From Janthinobacterium sp. PAMC25594 (GTDB taxonomy: Bacteria > Pseudomonadota > Gammaproteobacteria > Burkholderiales > Burkholderiaceae_D), in the NCBI RefSeq assembly GCF_019443505.1, contig NZ_CP080377.1:930001-994000 (forward strand): 64,000 nt of DNA. Direction: 5' to 3'. Below, piece after piece: positions 35,691-44,843 of the stretch. The translations under genes were made by a program, and so were the position numbers. How positions within the stretch are numbered: the stretch's first letter is position 1; the number at the start of each line of letters is the position of its first letter. The notes below the pieces were generated by a model. It was not told where the DNA came from. It made no database searches and worked only from the letters and a program-made list of their open reading frames with translations.

Positions 35691-36551
35691 ATGGACTTCG
35701 ATACCGCCCTGCTGCGCGCCCTGGTCGCCGTAGCGGACACGGGCGGCTTTAACCGCGCCGCCGAACGGCTGCACCTGAGCCAGTCCGCCATCAGCCACCA
35801 GATCCGCCGGCTGGAAGAACAGGCGGGCGCCGCGCTGCTGCTGCGCACGACGCGCAGCCTGCGCCTGACGGAAGATGGCGAGGATTTTCTGCGCCACGCG
35901 CGGCAGATCCTGGCGGCCCAGGATGCCCTGTCGCGGCGTTTCCAGCGTTCCTCGATCGCGGGCGCCGTGCGCTTTGGCGTGCCGGAAAATTTCATGGGCG
36001 CGCGCCTGCCCGCCCTGCTGGCGCAGTTCGCGCACCTGTTTCCCGCCGTGCGCCTCGATGTGACGGTGGGCACCTATCTTGACTTACAGAAACTCGTCGC
36101 CGCCGATGCGCTGGACCTGGCCGTCGTCATGGCCCTGGCTGGCGACCAGGATGACGCCGCCGTGCTGCGCCGCACGCGCTTCGTCTGGGCGGCCGCGCAC
36201 GATTTCCGCCACGACGGCGCGCTGCCGCTGCCGCTGGCGTTTTCACCGGCACCGTGCATGCACCGGCAAGTGGGCGTCACTGCCCTCGACGGCGCCGGTC
36301 TCGACTGGCGCGTGGCGTTCACCTCGCCCAGCCAGCAGGGCTTGCGCGCGGCCGTGCTGGCCGGGCTGGCCATCACGGCCCTGCCACAGGGCGACCTGGA
36401 GCCGGGCATGGTCATCGTCGATGACCAGCATGGCTTGCCCGCCCTGCCCGCCGCCCAGTTCCAGCTCGTCTGGCGCGCCGCTGGCAGCACGGCGGCGGCC
36501 GACGCGTTCGGGCAATTGCTGCGCGAGTGGTCAGCCGCGCCGGCGGCATGA
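35691..36551 (+). CDS. LysR-family transcriptional regulator
   Basis: 286 residues from the ATG at 35691, chosen because GGGAG precedes it. Other in-frame ATGs lie at 35649 and 35673. DNA-binding domain at residues 1-60 (LRALVAVADTGGFNRAAERLH, LSQSAISHQIRRLEEQAG, LLLRTTRSLRLTEDG). Effector-binding domain follows from about 88. The probable target is the divergent DHA2 pump. Confidence 0.92.
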   Translation: MDFDTALLRALVAVADTGGFNRAAERLHLSQSAISHQIRRLEEQAGAALLLRTTRSLRLTEDGEDFLRHARQILAAQDALSRRFQRSSIAGAVRFGVPENFMGARLPALLAQFAHLFPAVRLDVTVGTYLDLQKLVAADALDLAVVMALAGDQDDAAVLRRTRFVWAAAHDFRHDGALPLPLAFSPAPCMHRQVGVTALDGAGLDWRVAFTSPSQQGLRAAVLAGLAITALPQGDLEPGMVIVDDQHGLPALPAAQFQLVWRAAGSTAAADAFGQLLREWSAAPAA

Positions 36552-36617
36552 CAGCACCAGCAGCAAGGCCAGCATGGCGCTGCACAGGGTGCGCTAATGA
36601 ATTGTATGAAACCAGGG

Positions 36618-36827
36618 TCAACGGCCTAGCCGAGCCGCCAGGATGGCCGCCCCGATGGCGAGGAATAGCCAGCAGGCAATGAAAATATCGGCCCCGTACG
36701 GTGTGCGGTCCCAATAGCTGTCGCCGGGCGACAGCTGCAACACCAGGGCGCCCCACAGCAACAAGGCGCCCCATGCGATGACGCTGGCCAAGGCAAAACC
36801 CAGTAGCAAGTAAAGAAATATTTTCAT
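36618..36827 (-). CDS. small two-helix membrane protein
   Basis: 69 residues from the ATG at 36827. Two hydrophobic segments (about 3-30 and 49-65) flank a short polar loop SPGDSYWDRTPYGAD. The frame is open further upstream to 36998, but that part has no membrane character and is probably not translated. No family recognised. Confidence 0.5.
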   Translation of the reverse strand: MKIFLYLLLGFALASVIAWGALLLWGALVLQLSPGDSYWDRTPYGADIFIACWLFLAIGAAILAARLGR

Positions 36828-37058
36828 CAGGCGATAGTCCGGCCATATGGCAGGGAGGTACTTGCAGAATACCAGCAAAATGCAGCGCGACGCATGACTG
36901 AAAGGTGACAACATGGCGCAAACCACCGTCAACGACATGGTCGCTGTCGTAGCCGTGGCCCGCGCAGGCGGTTTTATCGGGCGCCATCCCTCGCCCACGT
37001 TTACCGTGCGGCGGCGCAGGACTATAGTGGCTGCTTTCCCACCTGTTCAAGGATCGCC

Positions 37059-37673
37059 ATGAAACTCTTTTACTCGCCGGGCGCCTGCTCGCAGGCACCG
37101 CACATCCTCCTGCGCGAAACGGGGGCGGCCTTCACCCTCGTGAAGGTCGACCTGGGCCAGCACCGGACGCTGGAAGGCGGCAATTACTACGAACTCAACC
37201 CGAAAGGCCAGGTGCCGCTGCTGGCGCTCGACGATGGCACGACCTTGAGTGAAGGCCCCGTCATCGCCCAGTACATCGCCGAACAGGCCGGCAGGCAGGA
37301 TTTATTGCCGCCGGTAGGCAACTTTGCCCGCTACAAGGTGCTGGAATGGCAGAATTACATCACGTCCGAGCTGCACAAATCGTTCAGTCCCCTGTTCGAT
37401 CCCCGCTTCGACGCCGCCACCAAAGCCTTATTCATCGAGCAACTGGGCAAGAAATTCAAGTGGGTGGACAGCCGCCTGGAAGGCCAGGCCTACCTGACGG
37501 GCGACACCTTTACCGTGGCCGACGCCTACCTGTTCGTCATCACGGGCTGGGCGCCGAACGTGGGCGTGGATTTGTCCGCGCTGGCCAATGTGCAAGCCTT
37601 CCTGGGCAGAGTATCCTGGCGCGACAGCGTCAAGGCTGCCCGGGAAGCGGAAGGCCTGGCAAAAAGCGCCTGA
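37059..37673 (+). CDS. gstA: glutathione S-transferase, beta class
   Basis: 204 residues, the standard length. The N-terminal thioredoxin-like domain has SPGACSQAPHI with Cys10, typical of bacterial beta-class enzymes, GQVPLLALDDG with the cis-Pro, and SEGPVIAQYI for the gamma-glutamyl contact. The C-terminal helical domain has LTGDTFTVADAYLFVI, the N-capping/hydrophobic staple motif. It conjugates glutathione to electrophiles or acts as a peroxidase. Its neighbours are not functionally linked in any obvious way. The gene symbol is by resemblance to the family. Confidence 0.9.
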   Translation: MKLFYSPGACSQAPHILLRETGAAFTLVKVDLGQHRTLEGGNYYELNPKGQVPLLALDDGTTLSEGPVIAQYIAEQAGRQDLLPPVGNFARYKVLEWQNYITSELHKSFSPLFDPRFDAATKALFIEQLGKKFKWVDSRLEGQAYLTGDTFTVADAYLFVITGWAPNVGVDLSALANVQAFLGRVSWRDSVKAAREAEGLAKSA

Positions 37674-37915
37674 ATCCCGCGCCGCGGTGCACGGCTCACG
37701 TCTTTTCAGACTTGCCGTGCATCGCCATGATGGTGTGCTGCATCAGCGCGCACGGCGAACACTGCGGCCTTCCACCTCTTTTTGAACGACTTCTTTCGCG
37801 CCCGCGTCGCGCATCGGGCGGGGTGGGATGGCCTGATCGGCCGGGCACGCTGAAGGCTGCGGCCCGATCAGGTATCATCGCGCCATTTCCCACCCCGCTA
37901 CGCGAAAGATATAGC
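37674..37915. other. intergenic region before DUF4337-like gene
   Basis: About 240 bp with no supported gene. It must contain the promoter of the following gene. No convincing hairpin or box was found. Confidence 0.3.
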
Positions 37916-38488
37916 ATGGAAGACGAATACGAAGTGCCCAATCCTTATGAACACGCCGTCGAAGAGGCGGCGGAAAAGGATCGCGATGGCTTGACGCAAA
38001 AGATCGCGCTGATGACGGCCATCCTCGCCACGATAGGCGCGATGGTCAATTATCAAAGCGGCAATGCCCAGAACGAGGCGATGTTTCTGAAGAACGAGAG
38101 CATCCTGCTGCAGGCGCAGGCGAGCGACCAGTGGGCCTTGTACCAGGCGAAATCGACCAAGGGGCATATCGCCGAGGCAACGGCGGCGCTGGCCACCGCG
38201 CCCGAAGTCAAGGCCCGCTTCCTGGCCGAACAAGCAAAGGAAGACAAGGCCAAGCTGCAAGTGCAAGCCAGCGCGCGCCAGCTGGAAGAGCAATCACGCA
38301 AGCTGGGCGAGGAATCGGACGCCAAGCTGCGCCCGCACCACCGTCTGGCCCTGGCACTGAGCCTCATCCAGATCGCCGTGGCGCTGGCCGCCATCACCGT
38401 GCTGACGCGGCGCCGCTGGCTGCTGTGGGGTTCCGTGGGCGCGGCGGCGGCCGGCATACTGGCGGCCGGCAGCGCCTTCCTGCTGTAG
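37916..38488 (+). CDS. DUF4337-family membrane protein
   Basis: 190 residues. An acidic N-terminus (EYEVPNPYEHAVEEAAEKDRD) is followed by a first membrane segment (KIALMTAILATIGAMVNY), a long charged coiled-coil-like region of about 85 residues rich in Gln, Ala, Lys and Glu, and two C-terminal membrane segments (about 143-161 and 168-188). This matches the DUF4337 layout, which has no known function. GAAAGA lies shortly before the ATG. Confidence 0.8.
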   Translation: MEDEYEVPNPYEHAVEEAAEKDRDGLTQKIALMTAILATIGAMVNYQSGNAQNEAMFLKNESILLQAQASDQWALYQAKSTKGHIAEATAALATAPEVKARFLAEQAKEDKAKLQVQASARQLEEQSRKLGEESDAKLRPHHRLALALSLIQIAVALAAITVLTRRRWLLWGSVGAAAAGILAAGSAFLL

Positions 38489-38494
38489 GCGCCG

Positions 38495-39115
38495 TCAGGC
38501 GGGCGGCACGATGCCGCTCCAGCCGGGCAGATAGCGCGCCTGCTGGCTGCGCGCCAGCTTATTGGCTTGCGCCAGTGCTTTGGGGAAATTCTTTCGCAGG
38601 CTGGCGGGCGCGATGCGGCTGCGCAGGAAATCGGCCCACAGGAATTCGCTGAAGGGCGTCACATCCTTGGCGTAGCCGCCTGCGCTGCGCAATTCGCCGG
38701 CCAGGCTGCGGTAGGGATCATCGTGCAAGCCGCTCAGGTGCCGGGGGATGGCGGAAAAATCGCGGCGCAAGCCTTCGCTGTCGTACGGGTGTACCCACTG
38801 GTGGTGGTCCATCACATGCCAGAAGTGCAGCGGTTCCAACCATGACAGATCCTTGAGTATCATCAGGCTGACGCTTTTCACGCCTTCCTGGTGCAGCGCC
38901 AGGCCGAAATGGTGGTGGTCGACGATGTAGTGGCGTCCTTCCGGGCCGATGATGCTGGGAAACCAGTGATTCGCCAGCGCCGCCGTCCGCGCCTTCCGGC
39001 CCAGGCTGGCCCAGTGCGCGCGCTTGAGCGCCACCTCGGCCATGCCGACCGTGATTTGCGTGGGCAGCAGCTTGTTCAGCCTTGCCTTGACCAGTTGCGG
39101 TTTCGTGCTTGTCAT
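38495..39115 (-). CDS. ParB-like protein (ParBc_2 type)
   Basis: 206 residues, no signal peptide. The pattern LLPTQITVGMAEVALKR, then YIVDHHHFGLALHQEG, then a stretch with HVMDHHQWVHPYD matches the ParBc_2 group of putative ParB-like nucleases. The His-rich DHHHF strand replaces the ParB box. Chromosome partition is unlikely, since there is no ParA, parS or helix-turn-helix domain. It stands alone and converges on the DUF4337 gene. Confidence 0.72.
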   Translation of the reverse strand: MTSTKPQLVKARLNKLLPTQITVGMAEVALKRAHWASLGRKARTAALANHWFPSIIGPEGRHYIVDHHHFGLALHQEGVKSVSLMILKDLSWLEPLHFWHVMDHHQWVHPYDSEGLRRDFSAIPRHLSGLHDDPYRSLAGELRSAGGYAKDVTPFSEFLWADFLRSRIAPASLRKNFPKALAQANKLARSQQARYLPGWSGIVPPA

Positions 39116-39164
39116 GCCTTGTCCCTAGATGCCTCGCCTGGCCGCCAGCGTAGCACAGTCACAG

Positions 39165-40823
39165 CTACTTTTGCGCTGCCGCATCCTCCAGCAGATGCAC
39201 GGCCTCGGCCACGCTCAATTCACTGAGCAGCAGCGCCGGTCCGGCTTGCACGGCCAGCAGGTCGCCCAGCGCCAGCCGCAGCACCGTGTACGCCGGCTCC
39301 TTCAGGCGCGCCAGCGCCAGGGACAGCCCCTGCTGGCGCACGAATGCGGCAAAGTCGCGCAAGGCTTCGACGCTGCTGCCATCGAGGTCGGGCGACTCTT
39401 CCAGGCTGAGGATCACCTTGCGCAGCGGACCGGCCCGCTCCTCCAGCATGGCGCGCGCCAGGTGCAGGCTACGCTCGGCATTGACAAAGAACAAGGGTTC
39501 ATCGAGGCGCAATATCAGCAGCTCCGGCTGCGCTCGCGCCTCGCGATGCAGCGCCAGCTTGACGTAGTCGTGGCTCTCGCCCAGCCGCCCCAGCACGGAC
39601 ATGCCCGGCCGCGACAGGCGGCGCAGCATCAGCAGCAGGCTGATGGCGATGGCCACCAGCAAGCCGTCGAGCACGCCGAACAGCAGCACGCCGGCAATCG
39701 CCGCCAGCACCAGCAGGCGGTCGCGGCGCCAGGCAAAGTAGGGCTGCAAGGAAACAGGGTTCAGGGTATGGCTGACGGCGTGGATGACCACGGCGGCCAG
39801 CACGGGCACGGGCGTGAGCGCCACCAGCGGCAGCAGGGTCAGCACGATGACGCCCACCACGGCGGCGGCCACCAGCCCCGCCAGGCGCGAGGTGGCGCCG
39901 GCCGCCTCGTTGGCCGACGTGGCCGAATAGCCGGCGCCCACCGGCATGGCTTGCAGCAATCCCGCCAGCACGTTGGCCGCGCCCAGCGCCAGCAAGTCGC
40001 GCTCGGGCGCCACGGGATCGCCATGCTTCAAGGCAAAACTGCGGATGGCGCCATACGATTCGGCATACAGGATCAGCGCCAGCGCAAACGCCAGTTCGGC
40101 CAGGCGCGTCCATTCCTCCTGCGTCAGGCGCGGCAGGACCGGCATGGCCAGGCTGATATCGATGGCGCCCACCAGGGCCACGCCGTGGCGCGACAAGTCG
40201 AGCCACTGTCCGGCGGCGATCCCCAGCGCGATGACGATCAGTCCGGCGGGCCAGCGCTGCGCGCGCCGCAGCAGGAACAGCAACAGCAGCGCCGCCACGC
40301 AAAGGGCCGCGCCGCGCCAGTTCCACTGTCCCGCCCGCGCCAGCAAGCCGGGCACGAGATGCACGACGGCGCCGCCCGCCTGCACGCCCAGCACGCCGGG
40401 CAGCTGCTTGATGATGATGACGATGGCCAGGCCGAAGGAAAAGCCGCGCAACACGGGCTTGGCGATGAATTGCGTGACGCTGCCCAGCCTGGCCACCCAG
40501 GCCAGCAGGAAAAACGCACCCGTCAGTATCACCAGCCCCGCCACCAGCATGAGCCGGTGCCCCGCCGTGCCGCCCGGCATGGAAGCCATGGCTGCGGCCA
40601 GCACGGCGGCCGACGACGACGTAGCCGAAACGATGGCAAAGCGGCTCGCGCCCAGCGCGCCATAGCAGAGCAAGCCCGCGAACAGGGCCAGGATGCCCGC
40701 CTGGGGCGCCAGGTTGCCGATGCTGGCATACGCCACCGCTTCCGGCAGCAGCAGGCCGGCGATCGACAGGCCGGCGCTGACATCCTGCCAGCGCTGCGTT
40801 TGCGTCGCAGCCGATGCGCTCAT
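39165..40823 (-). CDS. SulP-family anion transporter with STAS domain
   Basis: 552 residues from the ATG at 40823, which has AGGAG 7 nt upstream. The upstream in-frame ATG at 40847 is not needed. The SulP membrane domain (about residues 10-390) has an early GLLLPEAVAYASIGNLAP signature, GASRFAIVSATSSSA and PKAV-like helices with VGAGYSATSANEAAGATS. A cytoplasmic STAS domain (about 425-535) begins at LLILRLDEPLFFVNAE and contains DLDGSSVEALRDFA. Family members carry sulfate, bicarbonate or dicarboxylates. The substrate is not evident. A small lipoprotein gene lies just upstream on the same strand. Confidence 0.92.
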   Translation of the reverse strand: MSASAATQTQRWQDVSAGLSIAGLLLPEAVAYASIGNLAPQAGILALFAGLLCYGALGASRFAIVSATSSSAAVLAAAMASMPGGTAGHRLMLVAGLVILTGAFFLLAWVARLGSVTQFIAKPVLRGFSFGLAIVIIIKQLPGVLGVQAGGAVVHLVPGLLARAGQWNWRGAALCVAALLLLFLLRRAQRWPAGLIVIALGIAAGQWLDLSRHGVALVGAIDISLAMPVLPRLTQEEWTRLAELAFALALILYAESYGAIRSFALKHGDPVAPERDLLALGAANVLAGLLQAMPVGAGYSATSANEAAGATSRLAGLVAAAVVGVIVLTLLPLVALTPVPVLAAVVIHAVSHTLNPVSLQPYFAWRRDRLLVLAAIAGVLLFGVLDGLLVAIAISLLLMLRRLSRPGMSVLGRLGESHDYVKLALHREARAQPELLILRLDEPLFFVNAERSLHLARAMLEERAGPLRKVILSLEESPDLDGSSVEALRDFAAFVRQQGLSLALARLKEPAYTVLRLALGDLLAVQAGPALLLSELSVAEAVHLLEDAAAQK

Positions 40824-40887
40824 GGCGATGCTCCTGGTGAATGGCACTGGTCCGCGCCATGCTGCGGCAAACCGGCGGCATGCGGGT

Positions 40888-41184
40888 TCACGGCGCCTTG
40901 GAGCGGTCCACTTCCGTCACTTGTCTACCGGCGCGAAAGATGGAATAGATCGCCACGCCGATGCGCTCGTAGGGCACATCCGGCTCCGTCCGCAAGGCAA
41001 CGCTGGCAATGTTCTTCTCGGACAGCACGGCCAGCATCTCCTCCACCGTGTGGACGCGCTGGCCCGCCACGGTGATGTCTTCCTTGCCTACCGTGACGAC
41101 CGGTGGCGGTGGCGGCACGCTGGCGCAAGCCGTCAGACACAGCAGCAATGCCGCCGCGCTCCCCGCATTGATGATTTTGCACAT
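40888..41184 (-). CDS. small lipoprotein, ExbD/TolR-like soluble domain
   Basis: 98 residues from the ATG at 41184, with AGGGG 7 nt upstream. A lipoprotein signal peptide ends in LTAC, the lipobox Cys. The mature part has a Pro/Val-rich linker, then VHTVEEMLAVLSEKN and VALRTEPDVPYERIGVAIYS, which resembles the periplasmic domain of ExbD/TolR proteins. It lacks the ExbD membrane helix. The gene lies 64 bp upstream of the SulP transporter on the same strand. Confidence 0.75.
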   Translation of the reverse strand: MCKIINAGSAAALLLCLTACASVPPPPPVVTVGKEDITVAGQRVHTVEEMLAVLSEKNIASVALRTEPDVPYERIGVAIYSIFRAGRQVTEVDRSKAP

Positions 41185-41301
41185 ATTGTCCCCTTTCCCG
41201 CAGCTTACAGGCGCCGGACTGGCGCCGCAACAGGCGCTGACTATGCCCGGCACGCCGCGCCGTGCGAAAATGCCCGCCTTCGCCATTGCCGGACTTTACT
41301 C

Positions 41302-42408
41302 ATGCCGCACGCCGCCCTCGCTACCCTCGCCCCCCTTTCCGCACGCGACGCGCGGCGCATCGCGCGCCACGCTCAGGCGGCCGACGCCGCCCGCTTTTTG
41401 CATCCGGCCCAGCAAGCCTTGCTGCACCGGCGCGGCTGGCTGACCATGCTGGCGCCGCGCGGCGCGGGCGGCGCCGAGCTCCCTTTGCCGCAGGTGGTGC
41501 GCCTGGAAGAAGCCGTGGCCGCCATCGACGGCAGCATGGGCTGGGTGCTGACCCTGTGCGCGGGCGCGGGCTGGTTCGCGGGCTTTCTGGCACCCGACAT
41601 GGCGCGCGCCATCATCGGCACGCCGCGCGTCTGCCTGGGCGGCAGCGGCGCGGCCACCGGTTATGCCGAGGAAGAAGGCGACGGCTACCGCATCACGGGC
41701 AGCTGGGACTACGCCAGCGGCGCGCCCATGGCCACGCACTTCACCCTGAACGCCCGGCTGCGGCGCGATGGCCAGCCCCTGCTCGATGCGCAAGGCCAGC
41801 CGCGCATCCGCGCCTTCCTCGTGCCCGCCGCGCTGGTGCAGCTGGCGCCCTCGTGGAACAGCATCGGCATGCGCGCCAGCGCCTCGCACAGCTACCGCAT
41901 CGACGGCCAGTGGCTTGCCAAGGAACACGGTTTCACCATCGACGCGACCGCCGCGACGGCCGACGGCCCCCTGTACCGCTACCCCTTCTATTCACTGGCC
42001 TACGTGACCCTGGCCGCCAACGTGGCCGGCATGGCCGGGCATTTCATGCAACTGGCCGAGGAATGCATGCGCCACCGCCGCCATGCGCGCGCCGGCTTGC
42101 CGCTGCTCGACGTGCCGGACGTGGCCGCCATGCTGCAGGGCAAGAAAGACGCATTCACCGCCGCGCGCGCCCGTTTTTACGCCGTGCTGGACGACAGCTG
42201 GGCCACGGTGGCTGGCGGCGCGGCGCTGGACGACAACGCCATGCAGGCCGTGCAAGCGAGCTCGCTGGCCCTGGTGGCTGCGGCGCGCTCAGCCGTCGAT
42301 GGCTTGTACCCGTATTGCGGCCTGTACGCGGCCCGCGAAGACAGCACCATCAACCGCGTGTGGCGCGATTTCCACACGGCCAGCCAGCATGCATTGCTGC
42401 TGCCTTGA
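41302..42408 (+). CDS. acyl-CoA dehydrogenase-like flavoprotein
   Basis: 368 residues. The order is that of acyl-CoA-dehydrogenase-fold enzymes: a helical N-terminal domain (WLTMLAPRGAGGAELPLPQV, EEAVAAIDGSMGWVLTL), a central beta domain (GYRITGSWDYASGAPMATHF, WNSIGMRASASHSYRI) and a helical C-terminal domain (about 235-368). The GMRASAS motif and the lack of an obvious catalytic Glu make a class D monooxygenase or desulfurisation-type flavoenzyme more likely than a true dehydrogenase (inference). No flavin reductase partner is next to it. Confidence 0.8.
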   Translation: MPHAALATLAPLSARDARRIARHAQAADAARFLHPAQQALLHRRGWLTMLAPRGAGGAELPLPQVVRLEEAVAAIDGSMGWVLTLCAGAGWFAGFLAPDMARAIIGTPRVCLGGSGAATGYAEEEGDGYRITGSWDYASGAPMATHFTLNARLRRDGQPLLDAQGQPRIRAFLVPAALVQLAPSWNSIGMRASASHSYRIDGQWLAKEHGFTIDATAATADGPLYRYPFYSLAYVTLAANVAGMAGHFMQLAEECMRHRRHARAGLPLLDVPDVAAMLQGKKDAFTAARARFYAVLDDSWATVAGGAALDDNAMQAVQASSLALVAAARSAVDGLYPYCGLYAAREDSTINRVWRDFHTASQHALLLP

Positions 42409-42541
42409 CATTGCCGACCTCGGCAACGCCGCGCAACGGCTTGCACCCCGGGCCGGCGCATGGCTGAAAAGGCTGCCGGACGCCATGCGGGCCGGATTGC
42501 CTGATAATATGAGGCCATTGCCATTTCTCGCTCCCCTATCC

Positions 42542-43375
42542 ATGCACGTCAACACGCTCAGCAGCCTGGCGCAACTCCTGTCCAGCGCCGAAACGGAAAC
42601 CCTGGCCTTTCCCACCAGCATCAATACGGCCCTGCTGCTGCAAAAGGAATTGGCCAATCCCGATTGCCACTCGTCCGACATCAGCCGGCTGCTGCTGTGC
42701 GAACCGACCTTGTCGGCGCGCGCCGTGGCGCTGGCCAATTCGGCCCTGTTCTCGCCCGGCCAGGCGCCCGCCATCACCAGCGTGCGCGCCGCCGTCGAGC
42801 GGCTGGGGCACCGCAACCTGTATGCGCTGGCGACGGCGGCCGTCATCCGCCAGCTGAATGCGGGCATCCGCGACGAAGCCTTGCGCGCCCGCGCCACCCA
42901 GCTGTGGGCGCACACCGTGCACGTGGCGGCGCTGGCGCATGCGCTGGCCAGCACCGTCACGCACACGGATGCCGATACGGCGCTGTTCGCCGGCATCGTG
43001 CATGAAGTGGCCGGCTTTTACATGCTGGCCCAGGCCGACAAGACCCCGGGCCTGTACGCCCAGCTGGAAACGCAGATGGCGTCCACGCTGGAAGTGATCG
43101 GCCGCGCGCTGATGCGCCAGCTGAATGTGCCGCTGTCCGTGGCCGATGCCGTCAACGCCTTGCCCGGCTCGACCATCATGCTGCCGCCCGAAGGCTTGCG
43201 CGACACCCTGCTGCTGGCCAAGGCGCTGGCGCCCGTGCCCTCGCCGCTGCCGCAGGCCAGCGTCACCGTCAGCGCGCCGCTGCAAGCCTACCTGGAGCAC
43301 GATCCCGTGCTGCAGGTGCTACGCACGCAGCCGTCGCCCGAAGCGAAGGGCCTGATCGAGGTGCTCCTCAGCTGA
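42542..43375 (+). CDS. HDOD-domain protein
   Basis: 277 residues. The HDOD domain spans about 20-210: LAFPTSINTALLLQKELANPD, LLLCEPTLSARAVALANSALF, ERLGHRNLYALATAAVIRQLN, AHTVHVAALAHALAST and LFAGIVHEVAGFYML. HDOD proteins are HD-related, usually non-enzymatic, and link signalling to motility or biofilm control. No GGDEF, EAL or receiver domain is fused here. A hairpin lies just after the stop codon. Confidence 0.88.
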   Translation: MHVNTLSSLAQLLSSAETETLAFPTSINTALLLQKELANPDCHSSDISRLLLCEPTLSARAVALANSALFSPGQAPAITSVRAAVERLGHRNLYALATAAVIRQLNAGIRDEALRARATQLWAHTVHVAALAHALASTVTHTDADTALFAGIVHEVAGFYMLAQADKTPGLYAQLETQMASTLEVIGRALMRQLNVPLSVADAVNALPGSTIMLPPEGLRDTLLLAKALAPVPSPLPQASVTVSAPLQAYLEHDPVLQVLRTQPSPEAKGLIEVLLS

Positions 43376-43399
43376 TGGCCGATCTGCTATCATGGCGCA

Positions 43400-43418
43400 G
43401 GCCGGGATGGACCCGGCC
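43400..43418 (+). terminator. GC-rich hairpin after the HDOD gene
   Basis: GGCCGGG and CCCGGCC (7-bp perfect stem) around a 5-nt loop, followed by only a weak T tract. It may be a terminator or a 5' leader structure of the next gene. Confidence 0.45.
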
Positions 43419-43449
43419 CGCTTTCATTGATGTGCACTGGAAAACTGCC

Positions 43450-43899
43450 TTGACTACCTCCCTACGCATGCTCGGCCTGGCCGCAGCTTTGACCATGGCG
43501 TGCAACGCCAACGCCGACAGCTTCGTTTCCTCGGCCTCCAGCGCCGGTTCCCAGTCGAGCGGCAGCATTTCCGATTCGCTCAACGGTTCGAGCAACAGCT
43601 CCTCGCGCGACAACAAGGTGGCCAATGGCCCTTACCGCATCATCGACGTGGCCGCCCTGCCGGGCCGCGACGGCATGACGCGTCTGACCATGCAGGCCGA
43701 CGCCACGGCAACGCCGCTGGTGCTGGACTTGCCGCAAGCGGCGCTCGACAAGCAGCAACTGGCCCAGGGCGACGTGGTGCATGCGCAAAACCGCGCCTAC
43801 GGCATCGAATTTTCGCGCAACGACACGCGCGCCGCCTTCTTCCTCGTGCTGGCCGACGACTGGTACGGCGAAATGGCCACGCGCCCCGTCAGCCTTTGA
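43450..43899 (+). CDS. small secreted protein of unknown function
   Basis: 149 residues from a TTG at 43450 with GGAAAA ahead. The frame is open back to 43375, but that would place a hairpin inside the gene and a long tail before the signal peptide. The signal peptide (MLGLAAALTMACNANA) ends just before a Ser/Gly-rich low-complexity segment (about 25-60), then a compact domain follows with RIIDVAALPGRDGMTRLTM and YGIEFSRNDTRAAFFLVL. It is coupled to the DUF2145 gene downstream by a TTGA overlap. Confidence 0.65.
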   Translation: MTTSLRMLGLAAALTMACNANADSFVSSASSAGSQSSGSISDSLNGSSNSSSRDNKVANGPYRIIDVAALPGRDGMTRLTMQADATATPLVLDLPQAALDKQQLAQGDVVHAQNRAYGIEFSRNDTRAAFFLVLADDWYGEMATRPVSL

Positions 43900-44843
43900 T
43901 CCGTTTTTTCCTGCATCGCCCGGCACTGCTGCTGGGCGTTTGCGCCATCTTCAGCGCTGCCGCAGCCCAGGCAGGCACCTCGCTCGCCTCATCGCGCTTT
44001 TGCGACCGCGCGCAGGAACTCACGGCCACGGAACAGGACCGGCTGCTGCGCTTTGCCGCCGTGGTGCGCGAGGAACTGGCCGCCAGCGAAGGCAGCGTGG
44101 CCCTGATCAGCCGCTCCGGCCTGGACCTGGCCCGCTTCGGCATCCGCTACTCGCACGCGGCGCTGGCCTGGCGCCACGACAATGACAATGGCTGGTCCGC
44201 GCGCCAGCTGTACTACGCCTGTGACGAAGGCCGTCCGCGCATCTTCGACCAGGGCACGGCCGGTTTCGCCATGGGCACGGCAAATCCCGCGCTCGGCTAC
44301 ATCTCTATCGTGAAACTGCCGGCGGAAACCGTGCCGCCCCTGCGCCGCGCCCTGCTCGACCCCGTGCGCGTGCAGCAATTGCTGGCGGGCCGCTACAGCG
44401 CCAACGCGTATGCATTCAATTTGAAATACCAGAATTGCAACCAGTGGGTGGTGGAAATGCTGGCCGCCGCCTGGGGCGAGCTGGCCGAAGGCGGCGATTT
44501 GCGCGGGCGCGCCCAGGACTGGCTGCGCGCCGCGCCTTACAACCCCGCCGCCGTCGACGTGGGCGCCCGCTGGCTGATGCTGGGATCGATCTTCGTGCCC
44601 CTCGTGCACATGGACGACCATCCGCCCGAAGCCATCGGCACAATGCGGCTGGCGGTGAGCCTGCCGGCCAGCCTGGAAACGTTCGCGCGCCAGCGCCTGC
44701 CCGCCAGCGAGCGCGTGGAAATCTGCCACGACGGCAAGCAGGTGGTGGTGCACCGGGGCTGGGATGCGATCGCCGACGGCTGCGTGCCCGGCCCGGACGA
44801 CCGGGTCATCGCCCTCGACGATACACCGCACAACATGCCCTAA
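43896..44843 (+). CDS. secreted DUF2145-family protein
   Basis: 315 residues from a TTG at 43896 that overlaps the preceding TGA stop (TTGA). A signal peptide ends at AAAQAG. The DUF2145 pattern is clear: SLASSRFCDRAQELTA, VALISRSGLDLARFGIRYSH, and KYQNCNQWVVEMLAAAW. The His in the YSHAALAW segment and the Cys in YQNCNQW are spaced as in papain-like or NlpC/P60-like folds, so a thiol hydrolase role is possible (inference). The gene converges on the glycosyltransferase gene. Confidence 0.8.
   Translation: MIRFFLHRPALLLGVCAIFSAAAAQAGTSLASSRFCDRAQELTATEQDRLLRFAAVVREELAASEGSVALISRSGLDLARFGIRYSHAALAWRHDNDNGWSARQLYYACDEGRPRIFDQGTAGFAMGTANPALGYISIVKLPAETVPPLRRALLDPVRVQQLLAGRYSANAYAFNLKYQNCNQWVVEMLAAAWGELAEGGDLRGRAQDWLRAAPYNPAAVDVGARWLMLGSIFVPLVHMDDHPPEAIGTMRLAVSLPASLETFARQRLPASERVEICHDGKQVVVHRGWDAIADGCVPGPDDRVIALDDTPHNMP

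Noticed and set aside
38495..39115. ParB-like gene as a partition locus
   Set aside because: No ParA gene or parS-like sites, and the protein lacks the ParB DNA-binding helices.
39129..41075. Plus-strand frame of 648 codons over the SulP gene
   Set aside because: His/Gln/Arg-rich antisense shadow. The minus strand encodes an unmistakable SulP/STAS protein.
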